Origin: Quercus robur
Lineage: Eukaryota; Streptophyta; Magnoliopsida; Fagales; Fagaceae
DNA: 64,000 bases
Assembly: GCF_932294415.1 (NCBI RefSeq)
Contig: NC_065544.1
Coordinates: 21,675,351 to 21,739,350, forward strand
Direction: 5' to 3'
Part shown: positions 22,628 through 34,465 of the stretch, one piece after another
How positions within the stretch are numbered: position 1 is the first letter of the stretch
Layout of the letters: the number at the start of each line of letters is the position of its first letter
Position numbers and translations under genes: made by a program
The notes under the pieces: generated by a model
What the model was told of the DNA's origin: nothing
Databases searched by the model: none
Seen by the model: the letters and a program-made list of their open reading frames with translations, nothing else

Positions 22628-24480
22628 TTATATATACAATATAACATATAGAAAAATACTTCCAATTAACCTTTATTATTATACAGCAAACTACAAAAGA
22701 CAATTAAGGCTACCTCTCACAAATACTCACTAGAGATCCTACATTTGTTTAAAATCAACCACCAAGCATTACAAAACATGCCCATAACACATTTGATGCA
22801 GGCCAAGACGTACTAGATAGGCTAACTCAAAGATTTAACCTAATGATTGGATGAATAGTTTCGGGATGCCACTAAATCAGAGGTAGCAGATGTCACTTAA
22901 CACTACTAATCACGGATGCCACTCAACGTGACCAAGTCACACACTTGATTGTTAGGAGGAATCACTCAACTCCAAAGCAATGCTACTTACAAATAATTTT
23001 CTGAATAAAAACTTTTCTCCCTTCTTCTGATTTCTTATTGATAATTATAGGTGAATACATTGCAAGTGAAATAAATGTTTTTCACTAAATACTTGACAAC
23101 TTCCAATATAGATGACAACTCCATAGATTGACTACACATCACCCTATGATCAATTTCATTAGGTTGGAACAACTACCAACAAAACTCATGATTAACTTTG
23201 ATTGAATAATAAAGAGAAATAAAAAACCATGAACACTCAAATATAAAAGTTAAATAATACATAAATTCTTAAATTTGCATAATCCAAAGTTCAATAATCT
23301 TTCACCACAAAAGAATGGGCAAAAAAAGAAAAAAAAAGAAAAAAGAAAAAGAAAAAAAGAGCTAGATGTCATGGATCCTATCAAGTTCTCTACCTTCTTA
23401 GGTGTATTTATCGTATAAATTATCAAAAATAAAACATAATATGCTACGTAAAGCAAAATAAGTAAATATTTAATATGAATTGGACACCAATATACTCAAT
23501 GTTAGTAGTAGATCTAATAGTGGAAGTATTCATACTTGAGAATCGCATCTCAAGCTAGATAGTAATTTTGCTAGTATTTTTATCTACAACACAAAATTTC
23601 ATTATAACTTTAGTATACAATGAAAATAGGTCAATAAAGAATTAAAATTTTATAACTATAACTGTTTTATAAATGGATTATATAATACAAATCCATATAT
23701 TAACACACTTCAAGTGCAAAATAAAGTTTCCATATTATTTGGCAAAAGAAAAAGATTGATATTTAGAAAAAAAAAAATTATCTCCAATGCTAAAAGTTGA
23801 TTAAGAAGCAACCGGAGTTTTAAAAATACTTAAGAGATAGAGCTCCATTAAAGAGAGCTTACAAAATTGATTTTATTTCTCTTTCAACAGTTTTTTGCAT
23901 AGTTACTAAATCTAGATAGTTCGATTGATAACCCCATGAAGCAATACCGAAGTTGGTCTAGTTGTTTATTTAAATAGACCGCTTAAGTGTACAAACCATT
24001 TTGGAACCAAACTTTGATTAATGGAAAAACCATAATTTCCACTTTGGATAATTGGATGGGTAAAAAATGTTATTTGAACTATTCAATGAACATGAAATCA
24101 ATTCCAAAATGCATTAGAGATGTGAAAATAAAATCATTGAATTAAAAGATCAAGCACATCAAATTTTAACAGTTAATATGCATTATTGCAAATTAGGGTT
24201 TAAACTATCTGACTATGATTAATTAATTGATTTGTCATTGAATTGATAAAATAGAATTAATATATGTCATATCTCATTGGTTTAAAGTTTACTACAAGTG
24301 TGTACTTAAAGTTTTATTGAATAATACTTGAAGATAATTTTGGTTTTTGAATTTTATGCAGTCATCTTGGAAAAAGGGGGAGAGATTAAATTAAAAAATC
24401 CATAAATTTCTTGGGGAACTATCAAGTATCAAATCATTTAGTGGCTTATAAATGTTTTAAAAATCAAAATTGATCCTCAA
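22628..24480. other. Diverged remainder of the array interval, no gene seen
   Basis: About 22628-23640 aligns by eye with 10196-12240 of unit A, with deletions (for example TTGGACACCAATATACTCAA at 23483). It lacks the 11754 MITE. About 22790-23220 and 23640-24480 have no recognisable content. Confidence 0.6.
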
Positions 24481-24488
24481 ACAAATTA

Positions 24489-24556
<68 letters not shown>
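24489..24556. repeat. Compound (AT)n(AG)n microsatellite
   Basis: About 12 AT units run directly into about 22 AG units, ending at 24556. Confidence 0.95.
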
Positions 24557-24558
<2 letters not shown>

Positions 24559-24796
24559 AAAATCATGTAAAATTCACAATTGGAGGAAAAAGAATCAACT
24601 GGTCAAAGCCTAGAGGAAGTGCCGATTTGCACTTCCCTCTTGAAATAAGTGCCAAGAACTCCTTAGAGAGATGAGGGTAGTTAGTTTGGGGGAAAATAAT
24701 GCTCCAGGGTGCCAGTTGTGCATTTAACGAAAAAAAAAAAAAAAAAGGTGTGGTAAATAACCAGCCACTTCGAATTTGCCTTAATCCGCTCAAGTC

Positions 24797-26156
24797 TCAA
24801 ACTAATCCTCCTTGGATTACATTTTGATAGGTTGAACCGGGGGATCATGTGTTGATTTCCAAGTAAGGCACATGTTTCACAATCTTTTCACTGTTTGTTG
24901 CAAGTTTGGGGTTTCCTAGCTAGGCCCTTGAAGCTGTTTGTGTTTTAGGCATTTTATGTTGCACTTGGTCAGTCGCAAATCGCAATGGTCGCAATGGTTT
25001 TTTCTTACAGGACAAAGTTTAATTACAAACTAATTTATAATTAATGTCTATAATTGCACACAATATCTTTTTATTGGATGTGAATATTGATAAAGGACAA
25101 AATTTAGTTATAAAATTGGTTGTAGCTTAGCCTTTAACCTTACTCAATATATATTTTTTTTTATTGGAGATGAATTTTGACAAATCTACTATTGGATTAT
25201 CTCTTCGTTTTATATCCTCTATGCTTGCAAAATTTCTAAAAAATTAAAGATCAATAACTATGTTATCATTAAATTGTTTAAATTGCAAGTTTTTGTTGTT
25301 TAAAATTGTGCATAAAATATAGACTTATAGATCATATAGTAAATAATATCCAATTGATGACGTAAAATCTGAAATACATATTAAAAGTATAAAAAATATA
25401 CAATTTAACGATTAAATTTTCAAAACATGTAACAATATTTATTTTATTTTGTAAGGTTATAACTTTAAGTTACAATTTATTTTGTAACTAAATTTTGTTC
25501 TTCGACAAATCTACCATTAATTACATTTTTTTTTTCTTATATATTTCATACTTGCAAAATTTCCAAAAGATTAATAATCAATAGATTACTTTTTTCTTAC
25601 ATGAAATATTTAAATTTCAAGTTTTTAAAATCTAAAATTATATAATAATTAAAAAAAAAAAAAGTTTATGGACAACAGATGGCCTAGACATGAAGTCCAC
25701 CGAAAAAGAGTTATGAACAACCTTTTTTTGGTAGAAAAGGGTACATTTATTAAAAATCAAACATAAACAATTCAAAGTCTAAAGATACATAGAACCTTAA
25801 GCATTAGCTAAACGCTTTTAAGTGTGCTTCTCTTGGCCAAAAGATTCATACAATGGTTCCTTTCACGGTAAGTGTGCTTGATATAAACAACTAGCTAGTT
25901 GAAAGTTGCTATTGTCCATCTTCTGAGTTAAACCATTTCTTGTTTAAAGGAACAACAAACTCTTTTACGTATATCGATATCAATCAAGTCATGACCAACA
26001 ATGCAAGACATCAATGTTTAGTAACAGAGAAAATCCAACCTACCTAACCAAACCACATAAATGAATCTGTACAAAATTAAATTTATAATAAATTTAAATA
26101 CCTCTAAATTACAAAACATGCGTTAATGAGACCCCAATGTTTCCATTTTTTTTAGG
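24797..26156. other. 3' flank of ATL copy 4 with dispersed repeat
   Basis: Starts with CAAACTAATCCTCCTTGGAT, the counterpart of the copy 1 flank at 7024. About 25060-25640 holds two diverged copies of the dispersed repeat found at 10900 and 16150 (ATTGGA(T/G)(G/A)TGAAT, ATCCTCTATGCTTGCAAAAT). No gene. Confidence 0.55.
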
Positions 26157-26573
26157 TCAAACACGTTGCTCCTCCAAAGGCACCGCCTTGGCCAGAGGCG
26201 AGTCCCGACACACCGGACACGTAGCATGCAGCAGTAACCATGAGTCGACACATTCAACATGAAAGAGATGACCACAATAGGGTAAAAACCGCAACGCATC
26301 AGTGTCTTTATAATCAGCCAAGCATATCGAGCAGCATGATGTGGTAGAGTTGCCCGTGCCTTTGTGGAGCTTTGTTTGGCTGTAGATGAATTTTGGGTAG
26401 TTTTCTAGAGTGGCTTTGTAGATTGCATCTTGTTGTGCTGTTGTGAAGGTGCCAATTTGGTTGGATGGCGTGACAGTGCAATAGCAAAGCAATGCTATAA
26501 TCATGATCAAGACGAACAGGAAAACCAAGAGCATAATGGGATATGTAAACACACTTAGATTAATTGAAGACAT
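26157..26573 (-). CDS. RING-H2 finger protein, ATL family (array copy 4)
   Basis: Encodes 138 aa. A membrane segment lies at about 8-31 (FTYPIMLLVFLFVLIMIIAL). The GLD motif is missing: where the others read [14 protein letters not shown], this one reads DAIYKATL, a loss of about six residues. The RING-H2 domain is intact (C81, C84, C100, H102, H105, C108, C119, C122, with DSWL). The C-terminus is its own (EEQRV). Because GLD is a family hallmark of unknown mechanism, the protein may be altered in targeting or stability, but the RING suggests it still binds an E2. Most diverged member of the copy 1-4 group. Confidence 0.88.
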   Translation of the reverse strand: MSSINLSVFTYPIMLLVFLFVLIMIIALLCYCTVTPSNQIGTFTTAQQDAIYKATLENYPKFIYSQTKLHKGTGNSTTSCCSICLADYKDTDALRFLPYCGHLFHVECVDSWLLLHATCPVCRDSPLAKAVPLEEQRV

Positions 26574-26614
26574 TGTTAGAATCTAAAATGAAATGGAAGA
26601 ATGGGGATTGTATT

Positions 26615-26705
26615 TGGGGTTGAAAAAGGACAACGCGTGAGAGACTTTGGTGGTGTTTTTATTTTAATGAAGTAAACACTTTTGTATCTGGTGAATGTTT
26701 ATGTT
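26615..26705 (-). promoter_or_regulatory. Promoter blocks of ATL copy 4
   Basis: TTGAAAAAGGACAACGCGTG then AGAGACTTTGG (26619-26651) matches the block ahead of copies 1-3, with CGCGTG in place of ACGTG. TATCTGGTGAATGTTT (about 26686) matches copies 3, 5 and, in part, 6. Confidence 0.5.
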
Positions 26706-27217
26706 TGCAGCTTTTTAGTATGTATATTTCAAGTTGCCATATGGGGATTGTTAATTGGTCTTATAATATTGCTTAAGTGCAAAATGCTCCCCTACTTGTA
26801 CTAAAATTTAAAAGCTCAATCAGATTAATAATTATTATTATATTTTTTTAAATTATGGAAATAGACAAAGTCGTCGTCGTGAAGATTAGTTTTTTATTTT
26901 TTCGAAGGCGAGAGCCAAGGGTGGCACGCACTCTTGTACAGTTGTATGGCTCCCTTTATTATTTCTGGGAATGGCTTCCAGTGGGACCACTGGACACGTT
27001 AGAATACAGATATGCATTTAAGAATGGACACGTATTTGCATCACAACGTGTTTAGTGGCATTGACCACTAGACACAAGCTTCCCCATTATTTTTCATACA
27101 AAATTTATCTAAAATTTTACTAAATTTTCTAAGTAGGTCTTAGAAATCCAAGTTGCGCTAAGTAGTTTTACCAAATTATATAAATATTTTGGATAATTTT
27201 TTTTTTTTTTTTTAGAT

Positions 27218-27780
27218 AGAGACAATAATTTATTTATTCTTATTAATTTGTTGGATAAAATAACAATAAGCATTTTAACAAAACATGCATCTAAGTTTCA
27301 ATTGATAAAGATAACAACTTATTTATTCTGTTTTAACAAAATATGCAACATGCATTTTAGATAAAATAATAATTCCTGTATATATATATATATATATATA
27401 TATAAAACTGTAATTTTTGACTTTTTATTGACCTCTCTAGAGCTTACCACATTATTATTATTATTTTTAAATAAAATTATTTTTGTTTAGTCCAAACTTA
27501 ATAATGAGTGAAACTTTATCTCTCTAACAAGTTCAACTTAAACTCAAACTCTATCTCTCTATCTCAATCAATTTAAGATTTTATAAAAGTCTTTTAGTCT
27601 ACCTCACAAATAGGTAGGTTTCTCTGTGCATAGCATGAGTTAGCGACTAGTTTTAACAAAATATGTAACATGTATCTAAGTTTTAACTAATAGTGACAAC
27701 AACTTATTTGTTCTTATAAATTTCTTTAAATAAAGTAACAATAAATGTTTTAACGAAACATGCAACATGCATCTAAGTTT
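27218..27780. repeat. Degenerate repeat cluster with Helitron-like 3' end
   Basis: TTTTAACAAAA(C/T)ATG-type units followed by CAACTTATTT-type sequence recur at about 27274, 27331, 27651 and 27748. Between them lie an (AT)n run (about 27378) and a segment ending GTTAGCGACTAG/T at 27650, which resembles a Helitron 3' terminus. About 27780-27830 (CAACTAAAATTCTAT) resembles a part of the element at 21239. Confidence 0.4.
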
Positions 27781-27936
27781 TAGAAATTTAAATTTCACTC
27801 CAACTAAAATTCTATTATCAAAATCTCAAAAATTATATATATTCACCAATGGTCTTTCCATAGAATCTTTCTTGCACCCCATGTTTTTGTTTTATTTTTT
27901 ATTTTTTGTGTTTTCCAAGTTACAACTTATGCATAT

Positions 27937-28896
27937 TGTTGGGGGGTGAGGAACCAAAGAGGGAGAATCATAGAATAAAACTTGCCTAAGGGGTTGTACT
28001 TCGTAACTATATGTCAGGACAGGCTCAGATTAATCTGGATAAGATTGTCTGAGAAACTGAGGAGAGCGGTACACCCAAGGAGCTTGAGGGACAAGTGTTC
28101 CTCGGGGGACCAGAGATTGACCATCAAGTCCACAAGGCCGAGAGCCAAGGAGGGAAGGAGAGATGTGCAAGTGAAGAAAGGAGGAAGTTTCCAGATAAAG
28201 TACTCATCACCTCCGCATTCAATGCATTGCATCAACTCAACTGGCTTCATTAATGGTAGAATAATCCCTGAATAGTGCCCTCACAGCTTGCCCACAAGGC
28301 CGAGAGCCAAGGAGAGAAGGAGAGATGTGCAAGTGAAGAAAGAAGGAAGTTTTTAGATAAAGTACTCATCACCTCCGCATTCAATGCACTGTATCAACTC
28401 AACTGGCCACATTAATGTAGAATAATCCTTGAACAGTGCCCTCACAGCTTGCAGTGTATTCTACCACCTCCAGTAAGGCCCTGATGGGACAAGTATCCAA
28501 GTGAAGATTAGTGGCTATCCAAGTGGAGGGCTGAGATGCAATCCAGGTAGCTATATAAGGAAAATGGACTCCTCCAAAAAAGGATACAGGAAAAAAAAAT
28601 TAGAGAGAGAAATATAAAGTGTAATCAAGAACTTTGTAACTAAGAAGGGAATATGGTATGTACTAATGATCCTCAAACAGACTCGAGGAAGAATTGATAC
28701 AAAAATGTTTGTCTTATTATTATTCTCTCACAAAGCTAATACCTAAACAATTGATCTCTCTTTAAATTGTTTAACGAAATCAACAAGGCTTGAAAGGTTG
28801 GCCTTGATAACTTACCTCTACAAATTAATTGTACTGGGCCACCATACAGTCCATACCCATTGGATTAGGGCTGGGTCGTTGATCTAGTCCCCTACA
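27937..28896 (+). mobile_element. Solo LTR, Ty3/gypsy Tat-like, 960 bp
   Basis: Starts TGTTGGGGGGTGAGG and ends AGTCCCCTACA, with perfect 5-bp flanks CATAT (27932-27936 and 28897-28901). It contains CTGATGGGACAAGTATCCAA, shared with the LTR at 20195, and a TATA box GCTATATAAGG (about 28551), which gives plus orientation. There is no internal domain on either side, so it is a product of LTR-LTR recombination. Confidence 0.9.
28131..28454. repeat. 162-bp internal tandem duplication within the solo LTR
   Basis: CACAAGGCCGAGAGCCAAGG at 28131 recurs at 28293, and the two 162-bp copies stay alike to CCCTCACAGCTTG. It lies upstream of the TATA box, so it duplicates the likely U3 enhancer region. 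Confidence 0.85.
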
Positions 28897-28901
28897 CATA
28901 T

Positions 28902-29460
28902 ATATTTCTATGTGATAATTTTGATTAAATAAATTCAACTTATTTATTGTTATTTGTTTCTAAATTTTCATGTATGGATATTATGTCAAAGGAAGTCTAC
29001 TATAAAGAAGGAAAACAAGGGACACCTATTTAAGTTCTTAGTTTCTCTTAGGTAGGTTTTTTTATTTTATTTTATTTTTAAATTATCAACTTTTGAATTA
29101 TTTTGTGTGTTTTAGGTTTTGGTTATTCTATGTATTTAGTTTGTAAGTGTCTTGATTTTTTCAATTGGCTATCACTACAAAAAATATTTGGTTCAAAACA
29201 TGTCTTTCATGTGCTGTAGTGCAATTTGGTTCCAATACTTTTACTTATTGATTGTTAAAAATTTATCAATTTTTATATTTTAAAATTCTGTATGTGCTTT
29301 CTATTAATTTCTTTGTATGCAAAATTCCTACCATATTTCTTCGAAAGTCTAACTAAATTTAATTTAGAATTTCTGCTATATCCTTTTAGATCATAGATAA
29401 TATTTGGCTAAATTAGATTTATCTGTCTAAATTCCTATGTACATCCATCTTTACTTAACT

Positions 29461-29504
<44 letters not shown>

Positions 29505-30093
29505 TTCAGAAATTTGGATTGTTTTTCATGTGTAATATTAACATATGTGTTCTTAAAGGCTAAATAACAATATAATTAGATACATTACTCAAGTTGTATA
29601 AATTAGGGTGTTAACCATTTGAATAAAAGTAACACTAAAATAGATTATTTAATTATCCAAATAAGACTTAAAAATTTAATTTCTTTTAGGTGTACAAATA
29701 TAGTTGATTTTTTAATCCTAAGTTTGGAATGGATTATTTTAGGATAATCTTATTTATGCAAGAATAAATAATAATAATAATAAAAAAAAAAAACTTTTGA
29801 GTTCAAATCAGCCTCTTCATTAATAAATAAGGAAGTGTAAAAAAATAATTAGAAAAGTTTTATTGATAATTTTAGTTAGAGATATTATATATAACTAAAA
29901 ATTTAGAAAAATTTTCATTTTATATAATAATAATTTATTTAATTAGAAATGAGTTCTAAAATTATGTAATAAAAACTCATTTAGTTATTATTTCTTAAAA
30001 ATATATATAAAGAAAATTCATGATTAAAGTCATGCAATGCACGAAACTTTCAGTACTAGTGATTTATTAATGGATGCATTTAGTAAACAAAAT
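28902..30093. other. AT-rich intergenic DNA
   Basis: No coding signal. A T-tract of about 40 bp lies at 29463-29501. Around 30030, GTCATGCAATGCACGAAAC then TACTAG/T resembles a degraded Helitron 3' end. Confidence 0.55.
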
Positions 30094-32209
30094 GTTAAAT
30101 TGCAAACTAAATTTCTAAAGTTTGGAGGTGTTTGAGATTTTACGCCCTAAAATTTCAGAATTTGAATTTTACCCTGAAGTTTTATATATTTTATTTGCAT
30201 AGGCAGCCCTTCCATCTATATTTTTCATTAAGTACTACATATACTTGCCACACATGTTTAGTTTGTCCAATAAAATGATGCCACATCATTTTTGTGACCT
30301 AAAAAGATTAAAAAAAATTAAATATGACATAACATAATAAAAAAGACATAACATCATATTATTGGATGAACTAAACAAGTGTGTGTGGACACTGTATTTT
30401 GTACCCCTTACAACTCAGCCCTTCATTCTCCAATGATGCTCGAACTCTAAAGCCCAAGGCCAGTTTAGAGCCCAATAAAAAATTAAATTGACTTAAGGAA
30501 TGTTAAAATGGAAACTATAACTTTTTAAATGAGCAAAAATCTTTTTTTGGAAAATTAAATGACCAAAGTGACCCTTGGTCTACGTACGTGAGTGGTGACC
30601 TGCGTATGTGAGCTAAAGCATGCGTACCTAGGCACATTCTTATGTACGCAACTCGGGTTTCAGAAACATATGAAATGTAAGTGTTTTTTGCAATAATGGC
30701 TGAGGTTTGGAGCGAATCTCACATCATCTGGAAGCCGTTCCAAACCCAATTTTTTCCACTATATAAAGCCTTACATGATATAGTTTCAAAACACATAGAA
30801 ATCCCATGGGAAAAGCCTAAGATTCACTAGAAAATAGTAAATCAAAAGGGAGTTTTTCACAAAACACCCTCAAGTCTCTTTTTATTTGATTGAGACCTTT
30901 TCTGTTCCTAATCTTTTGAGTTTAAGATTACTGATCACTTTCTTTGAATTGTGATGAATTTTACTAAGGGGAAAGGTAAAAAATCAAGCCTAGAAGCTTT
31001 TCCTTTAAGGTAAGCTTTAAAACCTTTTTTTTTTTCTTTTCTTTTCTGCCTTAATCTTTGTTTTAATCTGCTTCTTTTGTTTAGTTTATGTTTGCTTATG
31101 TTTGTCTAGGTTAGTTTTAGGTTTTCTTTATGTCTTTAAGCATGATAGGTTGTTAGATTGTACGTTTTGAGTTTCTGCTCTGTTTCTGTGTTGATTAGGG
31201 TTTTATGGGTAAGGATTTGTGTATGCATGATCTAGCCTACACACGCAGGCTGAACTCATGCGTACACAGACCCATTCTAACATGCGTGATGCCGTTACCC
31301 AGAAAGCCCCAATTTTTGTTTGTTTTGATTCTGCCTTCACATGTTTGTCTACATAGCCTCCTTTTCACATGTTTTTTAAGCCTCATAAAATGTTTGCTCA
31401 CCATTTTAACATGCTTGTTTGTTATCACATGTCTAGATTAGGGTTTAGTCTAGGGTTTCTTTGTTTTAATATCATTCATTCAAATGGTCATGCATTGATG
31501 TCATATGTGCTATGCTGCTGAGAGGTAAGTAAAAAGGTAAGTCATGCATTAGCAATGCTCATGCATTTGTGTTAGGTTTTCTAAGATGTATGGTTAGGGT
31601 TTCTAATATGTTAACTTTTTGTGTCTGATGTGTTTTGTATGATGATGCGCTTGCCGCCATGTTTTGTTTTAGATAGGGTTTTTCATATGTTAGATGTATG
31701 ATTAGGGTTTCTTTTGTTTGGCTCTCTTTCGTTTGGGTAGATGGATAAGTATGCTTGTTTAGGGTTAAAGATGCCATGTTGTTTGTTAGATGCATGTTAG
31801 TGTGTGTGTGTGTGTGTGAGTCTAGAATACAAGTATTTAGATGGTTTTTAATAGGGTTAAGACATAGGATACAATGATGGGAGGTCAATCTTAGGGTTGG
31901 GCAATCTTGGATGCCTAACACCTTCCTAAGAGCATAGCTAAACTCTGAACTCAAATTTTGGTAGTAAGATCAAAGGTCTTTCCTTGTAAGGACGCTATAT
32001 TCATGGTTCCTAGACCATATAACTAGGTGGCGACTCCAATTGACCCCAACTTCCCTTATGCCCATAGTGTGGCAAGCTTGTGTGTCCCTTAACGGAAAAT
32101 ATGAATGGGGATGATGCTGATGGAATCAGAATAGAACTTTAGGGGATAAAATCTAAATTCTAAAATTTCAAAATGTAAAATCCAAACACCCGAAAACTTT
32201 TGAGTGCTT
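30094..32209. mobile_element. Foldback MITE interrupted by an LTR insertion
   Basis: The left arm (AAATTGCAAACTAAATTTCT, then TTACGCCCTAAAATTTCAG) belongs to the same family as 49811-50196. Inner arms ACATGTTTAGTTTGTCCAAT (about 30255) and GGATGAACTAAACAAGTGTG (about 30364) are inverted. The outer right arm resumes at about 32135 (AACTTTAGGGGATAAAATC). The LTR fragment at 30393 sits between them; part of the right arm is missing. Confidence 0.6.
30393..32130 (+). mobile_element. Ogre/Tat-like LTR plus PBS, truncated element
   Basis: Starts TGTATTTTGTACCCCTTAC. The LTR probably ends near 32017 (TAGACCA) and is followed by TGGCGACTCC (32028-32037), the tRNA-Arg-type primer site typical of plant Ogre/TatV elements. 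The stretch GATGCCTAACACCTTCCTAA (about 31910) is also typical of the end of such LTRs. Only about 100 bp of leader follows before the host MITE resumes, so the rest of the element is deleted. There is a GT microsatellite at about 31798. Confidence 0.7.
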
Positions 32210-34107
32210 TTAGTCTCTATAACATCAAATGAACAATTTTATTTCCTTAAATTTAGAAAAAAAGAGCTCCATTGGTTCTCCGGTCTAGCTTTGTTTAGAA
32301 AGAAGACATGTTTTTAATGATGTAATTTTTTTTAATCAAAAAACTATTTAGTGGATTTGCCCAACCCAAACCCAATTTGGGGATCTAGTCCAATCCTGGT
32401 CCCTACCTACTTAGGTTCAAAAAAATAAAACCTTTTCAAAATATACTTTCCATTACTATCTATCTATCTATATATATATATATATATATATATATTTTCT
32501 CATTTCCATTTAAATATTCTTTCTTTAATCATTCCTAATATCTATTATTTTCAATTTTTTCCATAGTTATATTTATATTTTTAGCGCTAGATATTCAACA
32601 ACAAATTCTAAGTCCACAAGATTTGCACATAACTAGAATACCGACAAATATAGTGATTTTTATTTTTATTTTTTATTTTGGCTTACCTCTAGTACTTTTT
32701 TAACTGGACATGTCTTTTTGTTTGAAATATATAATAATAAGTGATAGTGGGTTTTAATCTCCACATTTTATTTAGTTAGTAGGTGAAATAGCAGTCTCTT
32801 ATTAAAATAAAAGAAGATTCCAATTAAAAAAGTACTAGAGGTAAGTCAAACTTTTTTTTTTTGGCTATATTACAGTGAAATGCTTCATTCAATTATCTTG
32901 CAAATCAGCGATATACTTTCATTTTTGTAGCTTTCATTTGACATCATTGTTTAGTGGTTCTAAGAACATTATAAAGTATATACTATATTTTTCTATATAT
33001 ATATATATAAATTAACTATACTACATTAGTTTTATAAATAAATGTGTCATCAATCATTAAAAGAAATTTTGATATTATTTTACTATGTTGTCAAAGGCCA
33101 TCAACCACATTTTTGTTACATTAATTTGTAAACATTTTGTAATAAAATATCTGGTAGTTTTAACATTTTCCTTATTTCTTTTCATACACACTGAAAGTAA
33201 ATCTTGAAATATGCATTGATTTCTCACTACTTGATCATGATTATCATATTTACTTTTGGGAAAAGTTAACGGATACCCTAATGGTACTAATAGTTTAGGA
33301 AATGTATTTAGAAACTTTTTATGGAAAAAATAAAAAGTAACTATCTTTTTTTCTTTTTATTTTTTTATTTTATAGTTTTTTATATTTCCTATGAAAGTGA
33401 TATTAAAATTTTCTTAAAATGATCTATTAACAAATGCCTTATAGACACCCGTTAATTGAATCATTTACTTTTTGCAACTAATATCAAGAGTGACGTTTAT
33501 TATACACACTCTAATCATGAGTGCTGTTATTTTGAGGTGTGTGTGAAAATTGTGTGTATTAACTTATGTGCTACAACATTTACCCTGATATGAATATCCC
33601 AAGAAAAAAACATTTCCACGAAAAATTCTGCTCCGAAAACAGATGGTGTAAAACTAAATTAAACTTTATGTATTGAAGAATTTCAGTTCTCAAATATATA
33701 GTATGGTTAACCCAATAACCGATTACGTCCATATAGACATGATCAACACAATCATTTCTTTAACAAAAACTCTGGTGAGCAGCATGAGCTATGTTTGATT
33801 ATACTTTATCTTCAAAATAAACATCTAATAAGAAAAGCGGTGGTCCTTTTGGTGGTGCAGTTTGACTTCGATGATGATGATGATGACACTTGAGCTTGTG
33901 GGAATGAGCGGTTTGCAAATTGCAATAGATAGTTCATGGCAAAGACCATAAAACCAAAAGGAACTTTATTTATCAATCAAACTCTGTCTTACAAAAATGA
34001 ACCCAAGATTCTTAAATAGAGTTCTAAAACTTAGGTCTATATAAATGAAGGCCTATATCTTATGTCTGCACCAAGTCGCCAGAAAAAAAAATGTCAAAAT
34101 TTGATGT
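32210..34107. other. AT-rich intergenic DNA
   Basis: A TATC/TA microsatellite lies near 32458-32494. A stretch near 33840-33910 (GGTGGTCCTTTTGGTGGTGC, GATGATGATGATGATG) is less AT-rich, but I find no convincing frame. Nothing else seen. Confidence 0.5.
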
Positions 34108-34121
34108 AGGTGCTGTGTAAG

Positions 34122-34162
<41 letters not shown>

Positions 34163-34194
34163 TTTTTGGTGGAGAAGAAGGTGCTGTGTAAGCT
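34108..34194 (-). mobile_element. (CT)n/poly(T) insertion with 16-bp target-site duplication
   Basis: AGGTGCTGTGTAAGCT stands at 34108-34123 and 34179-34194. Between the copies lie (TC)n, about 13 T and GGTGGAGAAGA: on the minus strand, a few bases, poly(A), then (GA)n. It fits LINE-machinery insertion of a transcript end. Confidence 0.7.
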
Positions 34195-34433
34195 AGAATG
34201 CAAGATGCTATATTTGGGTTCTCGCATGGTTACTACTGACATGGTTCTCCCAATGTTGTTAATTTTTTTTTTGTAATGTTCGGTCACACTTTATAAAAAG
34301 AAGGGCCATTTTAGTTAGTTTTTGTAGGAATTTAATTAGATTAAAATAATATGATTTGTAACCAAAAAAAAAAAAAAATTATTATAATAATGACATAGAA
34401 ATGTGAGATTTCAAAAGTTTATAACATAAAGTT

Positions 34434-34465
<32 letters not shown>

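Noticed and set aside
27982..28275. A 97-codon plus-strand frame
   Set aside because: It lies wholly within the solo LTR and its tandem duplication; no domain.
28131..28454. CRISPR-like array
   Set aside because: Two long adjacent copies without spacers inside a plant LTR; no CRISPR structure or cas genes.
31559..31954. A 131-codon minus-strand frame in the Ogre-like LTR
   Set aside because: It includes a GT microsatellite translated as alternating Thr/His, has no known domain and lies within LTR sequence.
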